Origin: Desmodesmus armatus | Lineage: Eukaryota; Chlorophyta; Chlorophyceae; Sphaeropleales; Scenedesmaceae | Assembly (NCBI GenBank): GCA_007449985.2 | Contig: VIIQ02000274.1 | Coordinates: 1-64,000, forward strand | DNA: 64,000 bases | Direction: 5' to 3' | Shown here: positions 53,151 to 64,000 of the stretch, piece after piece | How the letters are laid out: each line of letters begins with the position of its first letter | How positions within the stretch are numbered: the first letter of the stretch is position 1 | Notes under the pieces: generated by a model | The model's database searches: none | What the model was told of the DNA's origin: nothing | The model's input: only the letters and a program-made list of their open reading frames with translations | Position numbers and translations under genes: made by a program

Positions 53151-54915
53151 CAGTCGCTGACATGACAACACTGTTGACCACTGGCAACAGCAGTAGTGAC
53201 AGCAGCAGTGCAGGAGCACACTGTGGCTTGCATGGGGAAGGATGGGAATTGCACAGGAGGCTGGCACACAGGTTGTCATGCAGAGGTTTGCAGTACGGGT
53301 GCGGGACTGGGTGATCAGCAGCATCCTCCTACAGGGACATTCTGGCCTGTTGTGACTGTAACAGAGGAGTGTCAATACTTGTGACTGGACCTCAGCTGCG
53401 GCAGATTGTAGGTTCAAGTGTGTATTCTAAGGGGCTGCCACCAAACTGTCAACATGCTGCTGGTTCGCTCAGGGCTGTTGCTTCTGCCTTTGCATTGCAG
53501 GCAGCAGCGCTGCTAGCATGCCAAGCATGAGTCATAGTGCACACCAACCCTTGGTGACAGACCTGCCTTGAAGCAAACGTCCGTTGTGTCACAAGCTGAC
53601 ACATGAACATGACAGGACAGGCTTACGAAGGACATGTTGTTGTGGGGAAAAGGTCTACACAGTGTCTCTTCTGCAGGAGGGGAGCGAGCCCCCAAACCCA
53701 CAGTTTAGCAGACACGTTCCAGTCTTCAGAGTGGCACAAACAGCATCACCTCAGGTTGCTCACCATGAGTGCGTCCAACATGGCACACAAAGTCGGTCTA
53801 CGTTCCCTGCCCTGTGCATCAAGAATCCCATTGCCAATGCAGGGCGGCCCACTGCAGTGCATCTTCCAGCACCAGCAACTGCGGCAGCAGGGTCAGCGAT
53901 TCTGCTGGTCCCACATTCACAACGTGTAACAATCCTGCACGGAACAGTGCATGGGGCAGCTAGTGCCTAGATGCCTATCAAGGCAGCAGGCGCACACCTG
54001 TACACTTGTGCAATGGGCCCAAAGCACCCAAACAAACCAAACAGCCATAGCACACACGTCACATCAGTGACAGCAGATGTGTCCTCAACATGCATGCATC
54101 TCCATGACGCACAGTGCTATGCCACCAACGGGAGGCAAACACACCTACAGCCATAACACCAACTCACACTGTCTGGACTGACACTTGGCAGTGGCTGCCA
54201 TGCTGGGATGCACCAGCAGGCTGCAGGCCTTTGGAAAATGGCACAGCGCCGCCACACACACTGCAACAGTCAACATGCATGGCATGGCATCCAGTCTGCA
54301 TCACTATATAGCTCCCTGGTGCCTCCGCAGCTGCCTTGCTCGTCAGCAGGGGAGTGATGACACAACATGCACCATCAGTTGTTCATGCTCTAGCGGCCAT
54401 CTGGACTTCACGCTTTACTACCACATGACTGCTGTACAGGTCAACACAGCCACACACAGCGGCGTGACTGCCCATCACAGGTTAGCCAACGCTTCGTCGC
54501 TGCTGTCAAGCAGGCTGCTGGCGCTATAGTGCAGGCTACCGTAGCCAGGTCACCTGGACCAGCGACCGGAAGTATTTGGTGTGACAGCAACAGCCGTTGC
54601 AGCACCATGAACTGTGCAAGGTGCATGTCAAAGCCGGCAGCACTGGTAACAGCGGCCGACTGCCAGAGAAGCTGTTCGCATGACAGCGCCATAGGCAGCA
54701 GCAACTGCTGTGAGACGACTGCAGCACCCACACACATGTGCCGCCAACCCCCACAGACAACACACTATGCTTGCTGGTGCTACACGCTGCCTGCTGCGGG
54801 CGCTACAGGCCCTGTAGCGTACACACAGGCTGTGTGTAGCACCTTGCTCAGTTGGTCATCTGCTGGTCACTGCCTCCTGCTGACTCATCTGACTCATCAC
54901 TGATGAGTCATCTGG
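53151..54915. other. 3' UTR of the TPR-CS gene and intergenic
   Basis: TGTAA near 53358 and 53927 are candidate poly(A) signals. Open frames here (for example 53584-53970) show no family or splice support. Confidence 0.4.
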
Positions 54916-55680
54916 TCATCTGCTGAAGCCAATGGCCTCCTCCAGCATTTTGAGTTTGTTGCGTCCGTCGCTGAGGGCGTACTTTAGATCATAGGCAGCC
55001 TGCTTGCCGCGCTGCAGGTGAAACTCCCGCCGAACTTCCTGCAGGACCTCACCTGGCAGCACATGAACAAACAGGGCATGTCGCAGACAGCAGTTGATAG
55101 CAGCCAGCGAAAATGCAAGCAGCAGTGGTGATTCACACGTGTGAGAAGCAGGGCAACTGCACATGCGGCGTGTCGTTGATGCACAGCTGCTCCCAGCACA
55201 GTGACTGGAACTTCGGCACATTTCCATGCAGCAGCAAGTGGCAGGTTCGACTGCATGCATGTTGATAGGCGGCAGCTGGTTGGCTGCGGTGGTGCAGGAT
55301 GCTGCTTGCCAGGGCAAAAATGAACATGGATGCGTATGCAGGGCATCTGCAAGCTGCTGGTATGCCGCCAAGCTCAAGAAAAAAGGCTTTCACGCTTTCA
55401 CACTTTCACGAGAACATTATCGAACGAGGTCAAGGAAAATACTAACTCTCCATGCACAGAGCTGCACAGTGCTGGTGGTCCAACTGTTGTGGCAGCGACA
55501 GGCTGGCAGACACCAATACATATTGGGCAGGACTCATGCTTGTGGAGCCTACTGCCTACCTTTCTGCTGTGAGGGTAAGCTCCTGGCTGTCCTGAAGAAC
55601 TTTCTGTAGAGGCTGATGACCTGGGAGCGCAGCACAAACCTGCCGAGCTCTGCTGGGATGAACCCAACTTTGCTGGACAT
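54916..55680 (-). CDS. LYR-motif protein, LYRM2-like, two exons
   Basis: Exon 1 (55680-55560) encodes MSSKVGFIPAELGRFVLRSQ then VISLYRKFFRTARSLPSQQK and ends phase 1 at GTAGGC. Exon 2 (55052-54916) continues in phase, GEVLQEVRREFHLQRGKQAA, YDLKYALSDGRNKLKMLEEA, stop. The 85-residue size, the LYR tripeptide followed by Arg/Lys and an aromatic, and a second helix with EVRREF fit the Complex1_LYR superfamily. These are small mitochondrial proteins that assist Fe-S delivery and respiratory-complex assembly together with acyl-carrier protein. LYRM2-like is the closest by length and N-terminal form. Start chosen because the ATG opens directly before the conserved region. Complete and intact. Confidence 0.85.
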
Positions 55681-55976
55681 CAGTCAGCCTCACGGTGCCA
55701 ACTGACAGCAAACGATCATGTATGATGGAAGATCGATAACAACAGGGCAGAATGCAATGGTCAATCCACGTTAGCAAAATGCCTGTTGGGGTGGGTCTTC
55801 CGGTCTAGAGACCTACGCAGGGGAACTGAACCCCAGATGAGCTTAAAGCAGTTCCCCTCGCACGTCCCAAGTGGAACTGAACGTTTTCACACCCTTTTCG
55901 CATTTTGGGTCCCTCGTTTGAGCAAGTTGTCCGCGGGGGGTTGCGCACCCTACGATGAACTCTGTAAATTACAAGG

Positions 55977-56747
55977 CTCTCACAAAGGGGGCGCTAACTC
56001 CCCTAACTCCCTGTCACACCCCTTGCAGCAGAAGGGTAAACGATGGAAGTTAGGGAATGTAAAATGGCAGAAATGTTGTAGAAGGCATCACTAGGCTGTG
56101 TGCACACTAACTTCCACTAACTCCCTAAAATTTCAAAAAACGGGGGGAAATCAGCGGAAGTTGGGAGTTAAATTTCAATGGAACAGGCCAAAATCATGGA
56201 AGTTGGGAGCTAGTGGGAGTTAGTGGCAAGGCATGTGCAGGGAGTAAGGGAGTTTAGCCAGGGAGTTAGGGGAGTTAGCTGCTTATAACGCAGCATGTGC
56301 ATCCGTAAGGGCCAGGAGGTGCTCAGGGTCCACCAGGGGCTGTCTGTGGCAAGTTCTGGCTTGGTAGCCAGCTAATCACTGTCAGCGTAGATCGTGGGTC
56401 ACCATCTGTGTATCAGAGTGGTGGTGGGTTGAGCTTGGGCCAAAAAATGGCGGGAAATAACCCTTGTGACATGCCAATGCTAACTCCCTTGATTGGGCGC
56501 CTAACTTCCACTAACTCCCTGAAAAGGCGCTCTGGGGGGGAAGTTAGAAGTTAAAACTGACTGGGATGGCCCCAAATCATGGAAGTTGGGAGCTAACAGA
56601 AGTTAAAATTTTCACTATGTTGCTTTGGCCCTTTCAGACCACGTACAACACAGCTGTGCAAGCAGAATCACTAACTCCCACCATTTACCCCTCCGCTGCA
56701 AGGGGTGTGACAGGGAGTTAGGGGAGTTAGCGCCCCCTTCTCTCACA
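55977..56747. mobile_element. Non-autonomous terminal-inverted-repeat element (MITE, hAT-like)
   Basis: The direct repeat CTCTCACA at 55977-55984 and 56740-56747 flanks inverted ends that both begin AAGGGGGCGCTAACTCCCCT and match for about 60-70 bases (55985-56050 and the complement of 56675-56739). The 755-bp interior contains many AACTTCCACTAACTCCCT-type subrepeats in both orientations and no transposase frame. An 8-bp target duplication is typical of hAT elements, but the terminal bases are not the usual CA...TG form, so the superfamily call is tentative. Confidence 0.75.
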
Positions 56748-57328
56748 ACCACTTTCTATACCAACCCACAAACATGGCTCACGTATTCTGCGCATCCACC
56801 ACGTATTTCCACGTATCCACTGTGCTGGCATTCCATGCTATTTACTTTATGCTACCAATGTTTTGCTTGGACTGGGTTTTGACAGCAGACCCATCACCTG
56901 TGCCAGCACCTGCAGCAAGCACCACCATACGAACAACACAAGGCACTTGGTCATGTGAAGTGCCAAAACAACACTTGGTCAAGTGCTAAAGTAACACTTG
57001 GTCAAGTGACTCTATTGGTCAAGTGCAACCCTTCCCCTCTAGACTGTGGTGGTTGTCATTCTTCTGCTTAGTACACACCTCACCCTGTGTCTGGCACTGC
57101 AGCAGACTATGGTGACGACTCATTCTTGTTCTCGTCAGCTTTACCTGCGGGCCAGCACTGAGCACGCCTGCCTAGACCCAGCTGGACCCACAACTGCGGC
57201 TGACAGCACAGGAGTGCTGTTTGCCACACCCCAGGGTGCTACAGCAGGGCTGCCAGTCCAGCAGAACAGCTCCATGTAAACTGCTGAAGAACTGGCAGAT
57301 CCCCACCAGATGCAGAGCCATACCTCTG
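56748..57328. other. Intergenic between LYR/MITE and HNH_2 genes
   Basis: Contains CGTATT-type repeats (56776-56820) and a paired E-box array (56944-57025). A plus frame at 57046-57279 has no splice or family support. Confidence 0.4.
56944..57025. promoter_or_regulatory. Array of CACTTGGTCAAGTG palindromes
   Basis: Four copies (56944, 56972, 56995 and a partial at 57013) spaced 18-28 bases apart. Each is two inverted E-boxes (CACTTG and CAAGTG) around GT. The same arms occur inverted at 60819-60901. Could be a bHLH site cluster or a repeat-element relic. Confidence 0.5.
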
Positions 57329-60180
57329 CTACTCATCCTCTGCATCAGAAAAACTCTCTGGGGCTTCATCATACACAAGGTCTTCCACTGGGGCTGAGCC
57401 TGGTGGCAGATCAGGGCCCTCATCTGGCATCCTCTGCCAGTACATCTGCAAGAAAATACATGCTGCATGGTTTATAGACAACATGGCATGGACGGAAACA
57501 TTGGCTGCGTGGTGCTGCTACTATATCTCAAATTTGCACTGAGTACCCATGTCTGCACTGTGCATCCGCTGTATCCCACAGCAGCTGCCCCTGACCTCAA
57601 TATTGGATGCCTGCGGGCTCACTGCCACCAGGTAAGGTGCCATCTCTGCCAGCTGCTGCTCGTTGAACCGGCCCTCGGCCAGGGCCTGTTTGGCCGCAAA
57701 GCGGGCTTGGAAGACGAGGCACCGCCGGAAAGGCCGTGTAGATGTTCTGAAGGTCAACACCTTACGGTGCAAGTCGATGAACCTCAGAGGGTGTCCCACT
57801 CCATTCTTCAGCCTGGATGTGGCGCATGCAGGAGCTGTTGGTTGAAGGCCAGACAATCTGCACTGTTGGTTAACATCGGAACACTCAGACTCTCCAAATG
57901 CTGCTACGCAGCTAGCGCAGCCACATTTGACAGCTCCCCTCCTCAAAACACAGTCCGTCCCCACAACACAACAAGCAGGACACACTCACATGCAAAGCTG
58001 GGCCTGGGCTTCAGAAGGCAGCTTGTCATTGCTTTTCCAAGGGTAGCTCTTGATGTCCTGCATCAGCAGCTCTGGAGGCCCCAGCCAAAGCATCCGGTAC
58101 TCTCCCTGGGCGCGGTCATCGCCCTGCCTGCCCTCCCAGGTGATGCACATGTACCCATTGTCAAACGCCTCCTCCAGGGGCCTGCGCAATGGAAGTACAA
58201 AATGTGGTGTCGAGTTAAGTGACATGCTCTGTCTCTATTGGAGGAGTGGCCATGTGCGGGGTGCCTCCAATTGAGCAATCCGCCCATGGTGCAGCTCCAT
58301 ACAAATGGCACTCCTGATAGCACTCTTTGGCAGTGTCTGCAGTCCCCACATGAAGCAGGGTCAGCACTTACTTGATGAGAAGCAGCCCATTCGCAGGATC
58401 ATTGATGTTTGTGAAACCCAGCACCTGGGCAACCTCATTGCGCCAGCTGTACTTGAACAGGTGCGCGCCGCACACCAGCTGCTTGGGCACAAACTTGCCC
58501 AAGCCCATGCAGAATAATGTGTCTGGCTGCTGTGGGTCTTTGCAGCCATATGCCTGCATGGTTGCAGCACGCGGTGAACGGCAGGCCAACCTGTATTGTA
58601 CAACTACGATCGCATGGGACGAGCGTCTTCCAAAGTACGGGGCAGTTGCATACTTGACTGCTTGATAGGCAGTGGCTTGGAGCAGTGCACATTGGAGCCT
58701 GCTTATGACTGCTGACACAACCAGCACAGTCGGTTCAAGTGCACAGGGCAAGAAGCAATGTCATTTTGGGTGGTGATGGCTTGCAACACTGGCAGCTCCT
58801 CACCTCAATGAGAGCTTGCTTGAAGTTGGGATCCCGGTGCTGCGTGGCCTGGCTGGATGTGTACTTGAACTGCGAGCATGCACTGTTGCGCAGATAGGTG
58901 TTTGTCACCCTGAGCTCGTTGACAAAGGCATCCTGCTGCCTGCTCTCCTGCTGCCTACTCTCCCTGAGCTCACCCACGATCTGATCCTGCTGCCTGACCA
59001 TCTCCAGCAAGGGTTCCCTCAGCAGCTGTAGGGACAGGGCAACATGTCCACCGCCTGCAACAGAGCCAAGCAGCAAAATAAAGCTGCACTGGTGTATGCT
59101 GAACACACTGCAGCAACCAGTGTGAAGGCCATGAAACAAGGCTGACCACATCAAACAAGTGCCAGAGCTGTCTTCTTGATATGCAAGTCACCCAAGCCCC
59201 AGCTGCAGAATGATGAAGGATGACGCCAAGGCAGGAATAGTGGGAATCTCACCTGCTGCTGCTCCTGCTGCTGTGAATCGTTGGCAGAAGCCCAGGCAGA
59301 TTCCGTACAGGGGTACATGCCAGGGCACAGGGACAGGGCACGCAGTTAAGTGTCAAATGTGAAATCAGCAAAATATCAAATATGAAATCAGCAAAGTGGA
59401 GGAAGTGGTGACTGTTCTGACACTTCAATCGAACCCAATCCTCCACAAGCAAGGTGATCCTGTGGTGGCTGGCACGTTGCCAAATGCTGGTGCTTTCGGC
59501 AATCTTGACAGCTAAAGACCACTGCTGCATTGATTCCAGGTTGATTGACGAGCAGAAGAATGCAATGCTGGGTCTGCAGGTTGTGCCACATTGTCATGCA
59601 ACCCTACAGCATGCTACCTCCGGCTGCAGCTGCGTCGGGCCAGCATGCTGCTGCTACTGCATCATCTCTACCACTGAGCTACCCTCCGGTAAGAAGGTTG
59701 AGCAGTGGCAGCTGCTGTGCTGGTGCATGTGGTGCTCCCTATGGCTATAGACTGCTGCTGCTTCACAAGCAATGGCAGGCAATGCCGTGTTGGTAGAATC
59801 GCCACAAGAACCACCTTGAAAGCAATGCAGCATGGCTTCGTCCTTTGCTGCCAAAACGGCAATCAGCATCACAGCTACCATCGAGAGCTTGATTCTGATC
59901 ATTTGCGCAACTATTTCTTTTCCAGTGACGGAAAGCCTTCGCTTCTTGTGGATGCTGTATGGAACCAACTCAGCTGCGAATGCTCACCGGTTGCTTGTGC
60001 TGCAGCCACAATAGCGCCAGCTGGCCCAATGGGAACCCCTGCCTCTTCTCTGAGCAGCTGTGGTGTTGCAGCTGCCAGCTCAGTGGTGCCATAGAAGGAG
60101 GCAGCATGCAGCTGTCCTGCATACTCCTCGTAGTTGGTCTCGATGTTGCGTAGGAAGTCCTTCAGCCTGTCAGATGCCAT
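57329..60180 (-). CDS. HNH_2 nuclease-domain protein, six exons
   Basis: Exons on minus join in phase: 60180-59988, 59054-58804, 58553-58372, 58181-57990, 57812-57596 and 57445-57329, about 383 residues. The N-terminus MASDRLKDFLRNIETNYEEY and TPQLLREEAGVPIGPAGAIV resembles a SAM-type helical domain. A coiled coil follows (LREPLLEMVRQQDQIVGELR). The HNH_2 core has LVCGAHLFKYSW, GFTNINDPANGLLLIK and PLEEAFDNGYMCITWEG, then a conserved tail and an acidic end (EAPESFSDAEDE). The third position of the H-N-H triad is Glu rather than His, a form I recall from fungal and algal HNH_2 proteins, so nuclease activity is uncertain. Intron 1 (933 bases) may hide another exon. Confidence 0.75.
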
Positions 60181-60343
60181 GCCTGAACAACATCAAGCCA
60201 CATTCAATCAAAAGCTAGCAAGTCAAAGTTCCAAAGCCCAAACATTTCAGGGCAGTTGGGACACGTCTGCTGGCCTGCTGCTGCTGCTGCTGCTTTTGCT
60301 GCTGGACCTGTCTGCTGACGCCTCCAGCAGCTAGAAAAAGCCA

Positions 60344-60357
60344 TGCATATATATTGG
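60344..60357 (-). promoter_or_regulatory. TATA-like element upstream of the HNH_2 gene
   Basis: CCAATATATATGCA on minus lies about 165-175 bases upstream of the ATG at 60180, a reasonable distance for a TATA box with a 5' UTR of about 140 bases. Confidence 0.35.
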
Positions 60358-60559
60358 AAAAGCATCCTAAGGAAATCAAGATCCCCATTTTGTGCTCTTG
60401 AGGTAGAGGTAGTGAAGAGCACCTGCTGCTGAGCTCGAACTCACCAAGAAGCCTTTCGCCTCACTAACGGCGTATGAAGTCCTGAGGTGCGTGCGTGTTG
60501 ATTGAAAGATGCTGCCAGTAACACTTTCAGAATGGGTGAAAGATAAGCAGTGATACTTG

Positions 60560-61070
60560 GGCAACACGAGCTGCAGAACTCACAAGGTTCCGCACGACCC
60601 ACTGCTGCTGACTAAGCCCCTGGGGTCAGAGAATATAGTGCTGGGAAAGGAAATGCCTGGATCTCGGTCTGGGGCACTGATGTGAATGCTGCTCGGACTG
60701 GGTGCGTTTTTCGGCCCAGAAGCTCTGTCAAAGGTTTTGAGACTACGGAGAGCTTAAAGCAGAACCTTTCACAACTTCGAAAAGGTTTTGAGTGGTATTC
60801 GTGTCAATTTCGCTCAGCCACTTGACCAAGAGCCACCACTTCGTCAACTCCGCGGGTCCGCGTTCTTCTGTCTAATTCGTGGAGTACTTGGTCAAGTGGC
60901 GTGCCTTTGCGTATTTCACATATTTCTTCCTACTGCCTGTCGCTCATTCACGTATTCCATCCTGCTGTCTATCGCGTATTCACGAATCAAACCTGCTTTC
61001 TGCAGACAGGCATTCACCAGAATTGTTCTTCAACCAGCATGGCTGCTGACATCACTTGGAACGCATCACA
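60560..61070. other. Intergenic repeat-like sequence
   Basis: AAGGTTTTGAG occurs twice, and AGCTTAAAGCAG is shared with 55838-55850. An inverted repeat CCACTTGACCAAG ... CTTGGTCAAGTGG spans 60819-60901. CGTATT motifs follow, as they precede the E-box array at 56.8 kb, so the two regions may be relics of one element. Confidence 0.4.
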
Positions 61071-61077
61071 GACTTCG

Positions 61078-63806
61078 CGTCCTGTTTCACGGGTGTTGGT
61101 ACGTGAAGGTCCGCTGACTCCTGCCTGTCTGTTGGCCTGCTGCCGTTCCCTTTGCACTGCTGCTGCCTGCAGGTGGTCTGATGCTTTGGACTGCTTTGCA
61201 TTGGCTTTTGTGCTCAGTGAACCAGGTAGGCCACATCAGCAGCTGCTTTGTGACCGCATACTGCTATTGCAACTTGCTTTTTACAGCAGCAGGTTGATGT
61301 CTGGGTCTGTTGACATAGGGAGCGAAGCCCATTGGTATGTCCCAGCATCCGACATACCTGGGTGTACATTCATACCTATCACACCTGCAGCTAGCCGGGT
61401 GTCCTGCATGTCCTGCAAATGTCCTGCTGCGTGTCCTGCATGTACTGTGCTGCATATGCTGTGCTGCATGGCGTGCAGGCAGTGCTGAGCAGGCATACAT
61501 ATTACACCTGCAGCTAGCTGAGTGGTTTGCATATGCTGCATGTCCTGCATGGCTCATGGGTGCTGCTGCGGGTGCTGCCTATGCTGTCCTGCATGCCTTG
61601 CAGGCAGTGCTGAGCAGGCGGAATGTGAGCAGCAGCTGCTCTCAACAGTACAGAAACTCACACGGCAGCAATTGGCTGACCGGCTGCTGGAAGCAGCAGC
61701 AGCAGCAAATCACCAAAATGACGCAGTGTCACTAGTTGGACCGCACCGCCAACAGCTGCAGCAGCAGCAGCACTCTGCAACTGCTGTCACTGGGGGTGTT
61801 GTTGTTGCTGTGCTCCAGAAGGGAGCAGCGACGGCAGCACCAGCAGCAGCAGCAGGTGCTGCTGTTGCAGGTTTGCTTGCACAGCGTCACCCTGAGGAGC
61901 TCAGAGAGGGCATGTTCCAGCTGGTGAAGCTGGCACAGCAGCAGCAGCAGCAGCAGGGCAGTGGTTCCGCACAGCAGCAAGGCAGTGGCCCCAAAGTGTC
62001 TCTTCACCGCATGCAAGCACTGCTGCTGAAATGGATACTGCTGAACAGCAAACCTCCAAACAGCAACCAAAACGGCAGCAGTGACAGCAACGGCTGCAGC
62101 AGCAGCAGGCCAAGGGGTGCCGTGCATTTGCACAGCAGCATGCTGCCAGCTGTGTTGGACTTGGAGCTGCAGCTGTTGGTGGCTCAACTGGCAGTGAGGG
62201 TGAAGAGCTGGGGGGCAGCACAGCAGGTGGCAACGGCACTGCAGGAGCAACTGAAAACACTGGTGAGTGATGGGGCATCATGACTCCCTAGCTTGCTGGC
62301 CTCTCTTACTGCATTGTACTGTACTGTGAGGTTTTGAACTGCACTGTACTCTTTTACAGTACTGTACTGTACTCTACTCTACTGTACTCTACTGTGTTAT
62401 ACTGTATTGTTTGCCCTGTGCTATCATGTTCTGTCCTGTGGTGCATACACGCCCCCACACCCTGCTGAGGTGTGCAGTGTATGGTGTATCGTGCTCCCTA
62501 TGCTATACTGAAATATACTGTACATGTCTCATGTATACTGCACAGGGCTCTCCTGTCATGTCCCTTGTGGTGCACACACGCCCACAGACCAGGCTGAGGT
62601 GTGCGGTGTATGGTGTTCCCTTCCCTTGCAGGTGCTGCCAGATGAGGGAGTGTTGCTGCAGCTGCTGGTGGACACACACATCACCCTAGGAGAGGCCTTC
62701 TGGGCAGATGGGCCAGACAATAGCAGCAGCACCACCAGCACCAGCAGCAGCAGCAGCAATAGGGTGTCTGCAGCAACAGGCGTTGCCAGCAGCTCAGCAG
62801 CAGCGCCAGCCAAGGCAGCAGGAGACACAACAAGGTGCTTTTGCCAGCCCTACAAAGCCGCTGCTGCCTGTCTTACTGCCTTGGACCTCCTGCCCATCAG
62901 CAAGCCACTACCACAAGCTTCTGGAAGCAGCAGCAGCAGCAGCAGCAGCAGTGGATCTATCAGCATTGGCAGCGGCAAGGCGTCTTGGAGCTTCTTGCAG
63001 CTGCTGTTGAGGTCAGGGGAGTGCTGGCAGGCAGCGGCACTGCTACTGCTGCTGCTGCTGACCAGCTGCGGCGAGCTATTCAGGGAAGGCTTGATGCGGC
63101 ATTGGAGCAGCTGGATGACTACCAACAGGCTGCGGTGTGGGCGGCTACTGCTGCTGCCCGCAGCAACAGTGGTGATGTCAGCAGAGCCGCCGTGAACAGC
63201 AGCAACAGCAGCGGCAGCAAGTGTGCTGACACAGCTGCAGCTGCAGCCGAGCAGAACAAGACGTCACACCAACCTGGAACAGCAGCAGCAGAAGTCGATG
63301 CAGAGAGTGGGTGTGTTGGCACAGCCGCAGTTGATAGTGGGGGCAGTAGCACCCAGGGGGGAGTGAGGGTGTGCTTGGGTGGGAGCTGGCGTGTATGCAG
63401 CTGGGTGTGACAGGGGCCCCAATACAGCTGAACACAGGGAAAGCCCCACGCCAACAGGTATGCTTTTGACATCAACAGTGTCTCGACATGTGTAAGGCAA
63501 CGGCCTGTGATACTGGTCTCAACTGTTACTGTCACTGTCATTTTTGCGCGTCTGCATGTTCACCATTGAGAAAGTTGTCGGGGGGGGGGGGGGTGACCCC
63601 ACCAAGAACTGCACAGGGCACCAGTACACAACTGAATGCATGTGTTGATCAAATGGCTGCTTGCATACCAATTGAGCTTGATACTGATGTCAGGTGTGGT
63701 GCTGTTGCTGTACACGGTGCTCTTCAGGTTGATACACCAGGGCCCTCACTCCTCTTGGAGGTGACCCTAGCAGCCAATAAGGAACACCGTTCAGCTTATG
63801 CAGGCC

Positions 63807-63840
<34 letters not shown>

Positions 63841-64000
63841 TGCACGTGGGTTATCTGGACCGGGCCGGGTTGCTCTGCTGAAGGACCTGGCCAGGGCTTC
63901 TGGTGTGGGCCGGTTGGCAGTGGCCCTGGGCCACATGAAACTGGCGCAGCCTCACGCGGCTCATATCTCAGCAGCAGCAGCTGCAACAGCAGCAAGATCA
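61078..64000 (+). pseudogene. Second, damaged copy of the TPR-CS gene middle
   Basis: A direct duplicate of 46850-49820, runs off the window. Matching exons are 61173-61225 (RWSDALDCFALAFVLSEPG), 61604-62262 (659 bases, in frame), 62632-63457 and 63729 onward. The third is 826 bases against 834 in copy 1, and not a multiple of three. It lost one G near 63015 (after LLLRSG) and one G near 63357 (STQGG), so the frame breaks twice. Introns are partly alignable but diverged. The TPR exons before 46850 and any promoter are absent from the window, so it is a partial copy and probably a pseudogene, unless the G-run differences are sequencing errors. Confidence 0.75.
61479..61494 (+). repeat. Truncated duplicate of an acceptor and 16 exon bases
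   Basis: GCAG then GCAGTGCTGAGCAGG occurs 125 bases before the true exon start at 61604. The copy has the splice site but no exon body. Confidence 0.7.

Noticed and set aside
53584..53970. Possible gene on plus after the TPR-CS gene
   Set aside because: Two overlapping frames are open, with no start context, splice sites or recognisable protein features; it fits 3' flank sequence.

Overview
The window reads as nuclear DNA of a chlorophycean green alga. The evidence is intron-dense genes with AG/GT borders, very frequent (CAG)n tracts giving poly-Gln, poly-Ala and poly-Ser runs, octotricopeptide (OPR) repeats, MYND and HNH_2 proteins of algal style, and TGTAA motifs where poly(A) signals are expected. 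This placement is an inference from gene style; no marker gene was searched.

Layout. 0-4.5 kb: MYND zinc-finger gene (+) and its 3' flank. 4.5-12.5 kb: long AT-hook protein gene (+), full of homopolymer tracts. 13.4-16 kb: two minus-strand genes, a frameshifted cysteine-repeat protein and a Q/A-rich protein with a hairpin abutting its start codon. 16-20.6 kb: mostly decayed minus-strand exon repeats. 20.6-32 kb: four near-identical tRNA-Pro(AGG) genes (-) among 5'-truncated non-LTR retrotransposon copies, with a minus-strand membrane-protein gene (25.2-27.9 kb) carrying multiply repeated exons. 32-35.6 kb: more repeated minus-strand exons. 36.0-38.8 kb: SET-domain gene (+). 39.4-41.5 kb: coiled-coil/basic protein gene (+). 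41.8-43.3 kb: OPR gene (+). 45.2-45.5 kb: small membrane protein (-). 45.9-53.15 kb: TPR plus CS-domain gene (+), 11 phase-consistent exons. 54.9-55.7 kb: LYR-motif gene (-). 55.98-56.75 kb: inverted-repeat element with an 8-bp target duplication. 57.3-60.2 kb: HNH_2 gene (-), six phase-consistent exons. 61.1-64.0 kb: a direct second copy of the middle of the TPR-CS gene, cut by the window edge.

Two themes recur. First, nearly every multi-exon gene carries tandem copies of an exon end together with its splice site, placed in the adjoining intron: AT-hook, SET, TPR-CS, the 25-28 kb membrane protein, and the 18-20 kb and 32-33 kb genes. Second, several reading frames break by one base, often at homopolymers; this may be assembly error or real decay. 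Exon coordinates were set by hand from splice motifs and frame continuity, with no transcript data.
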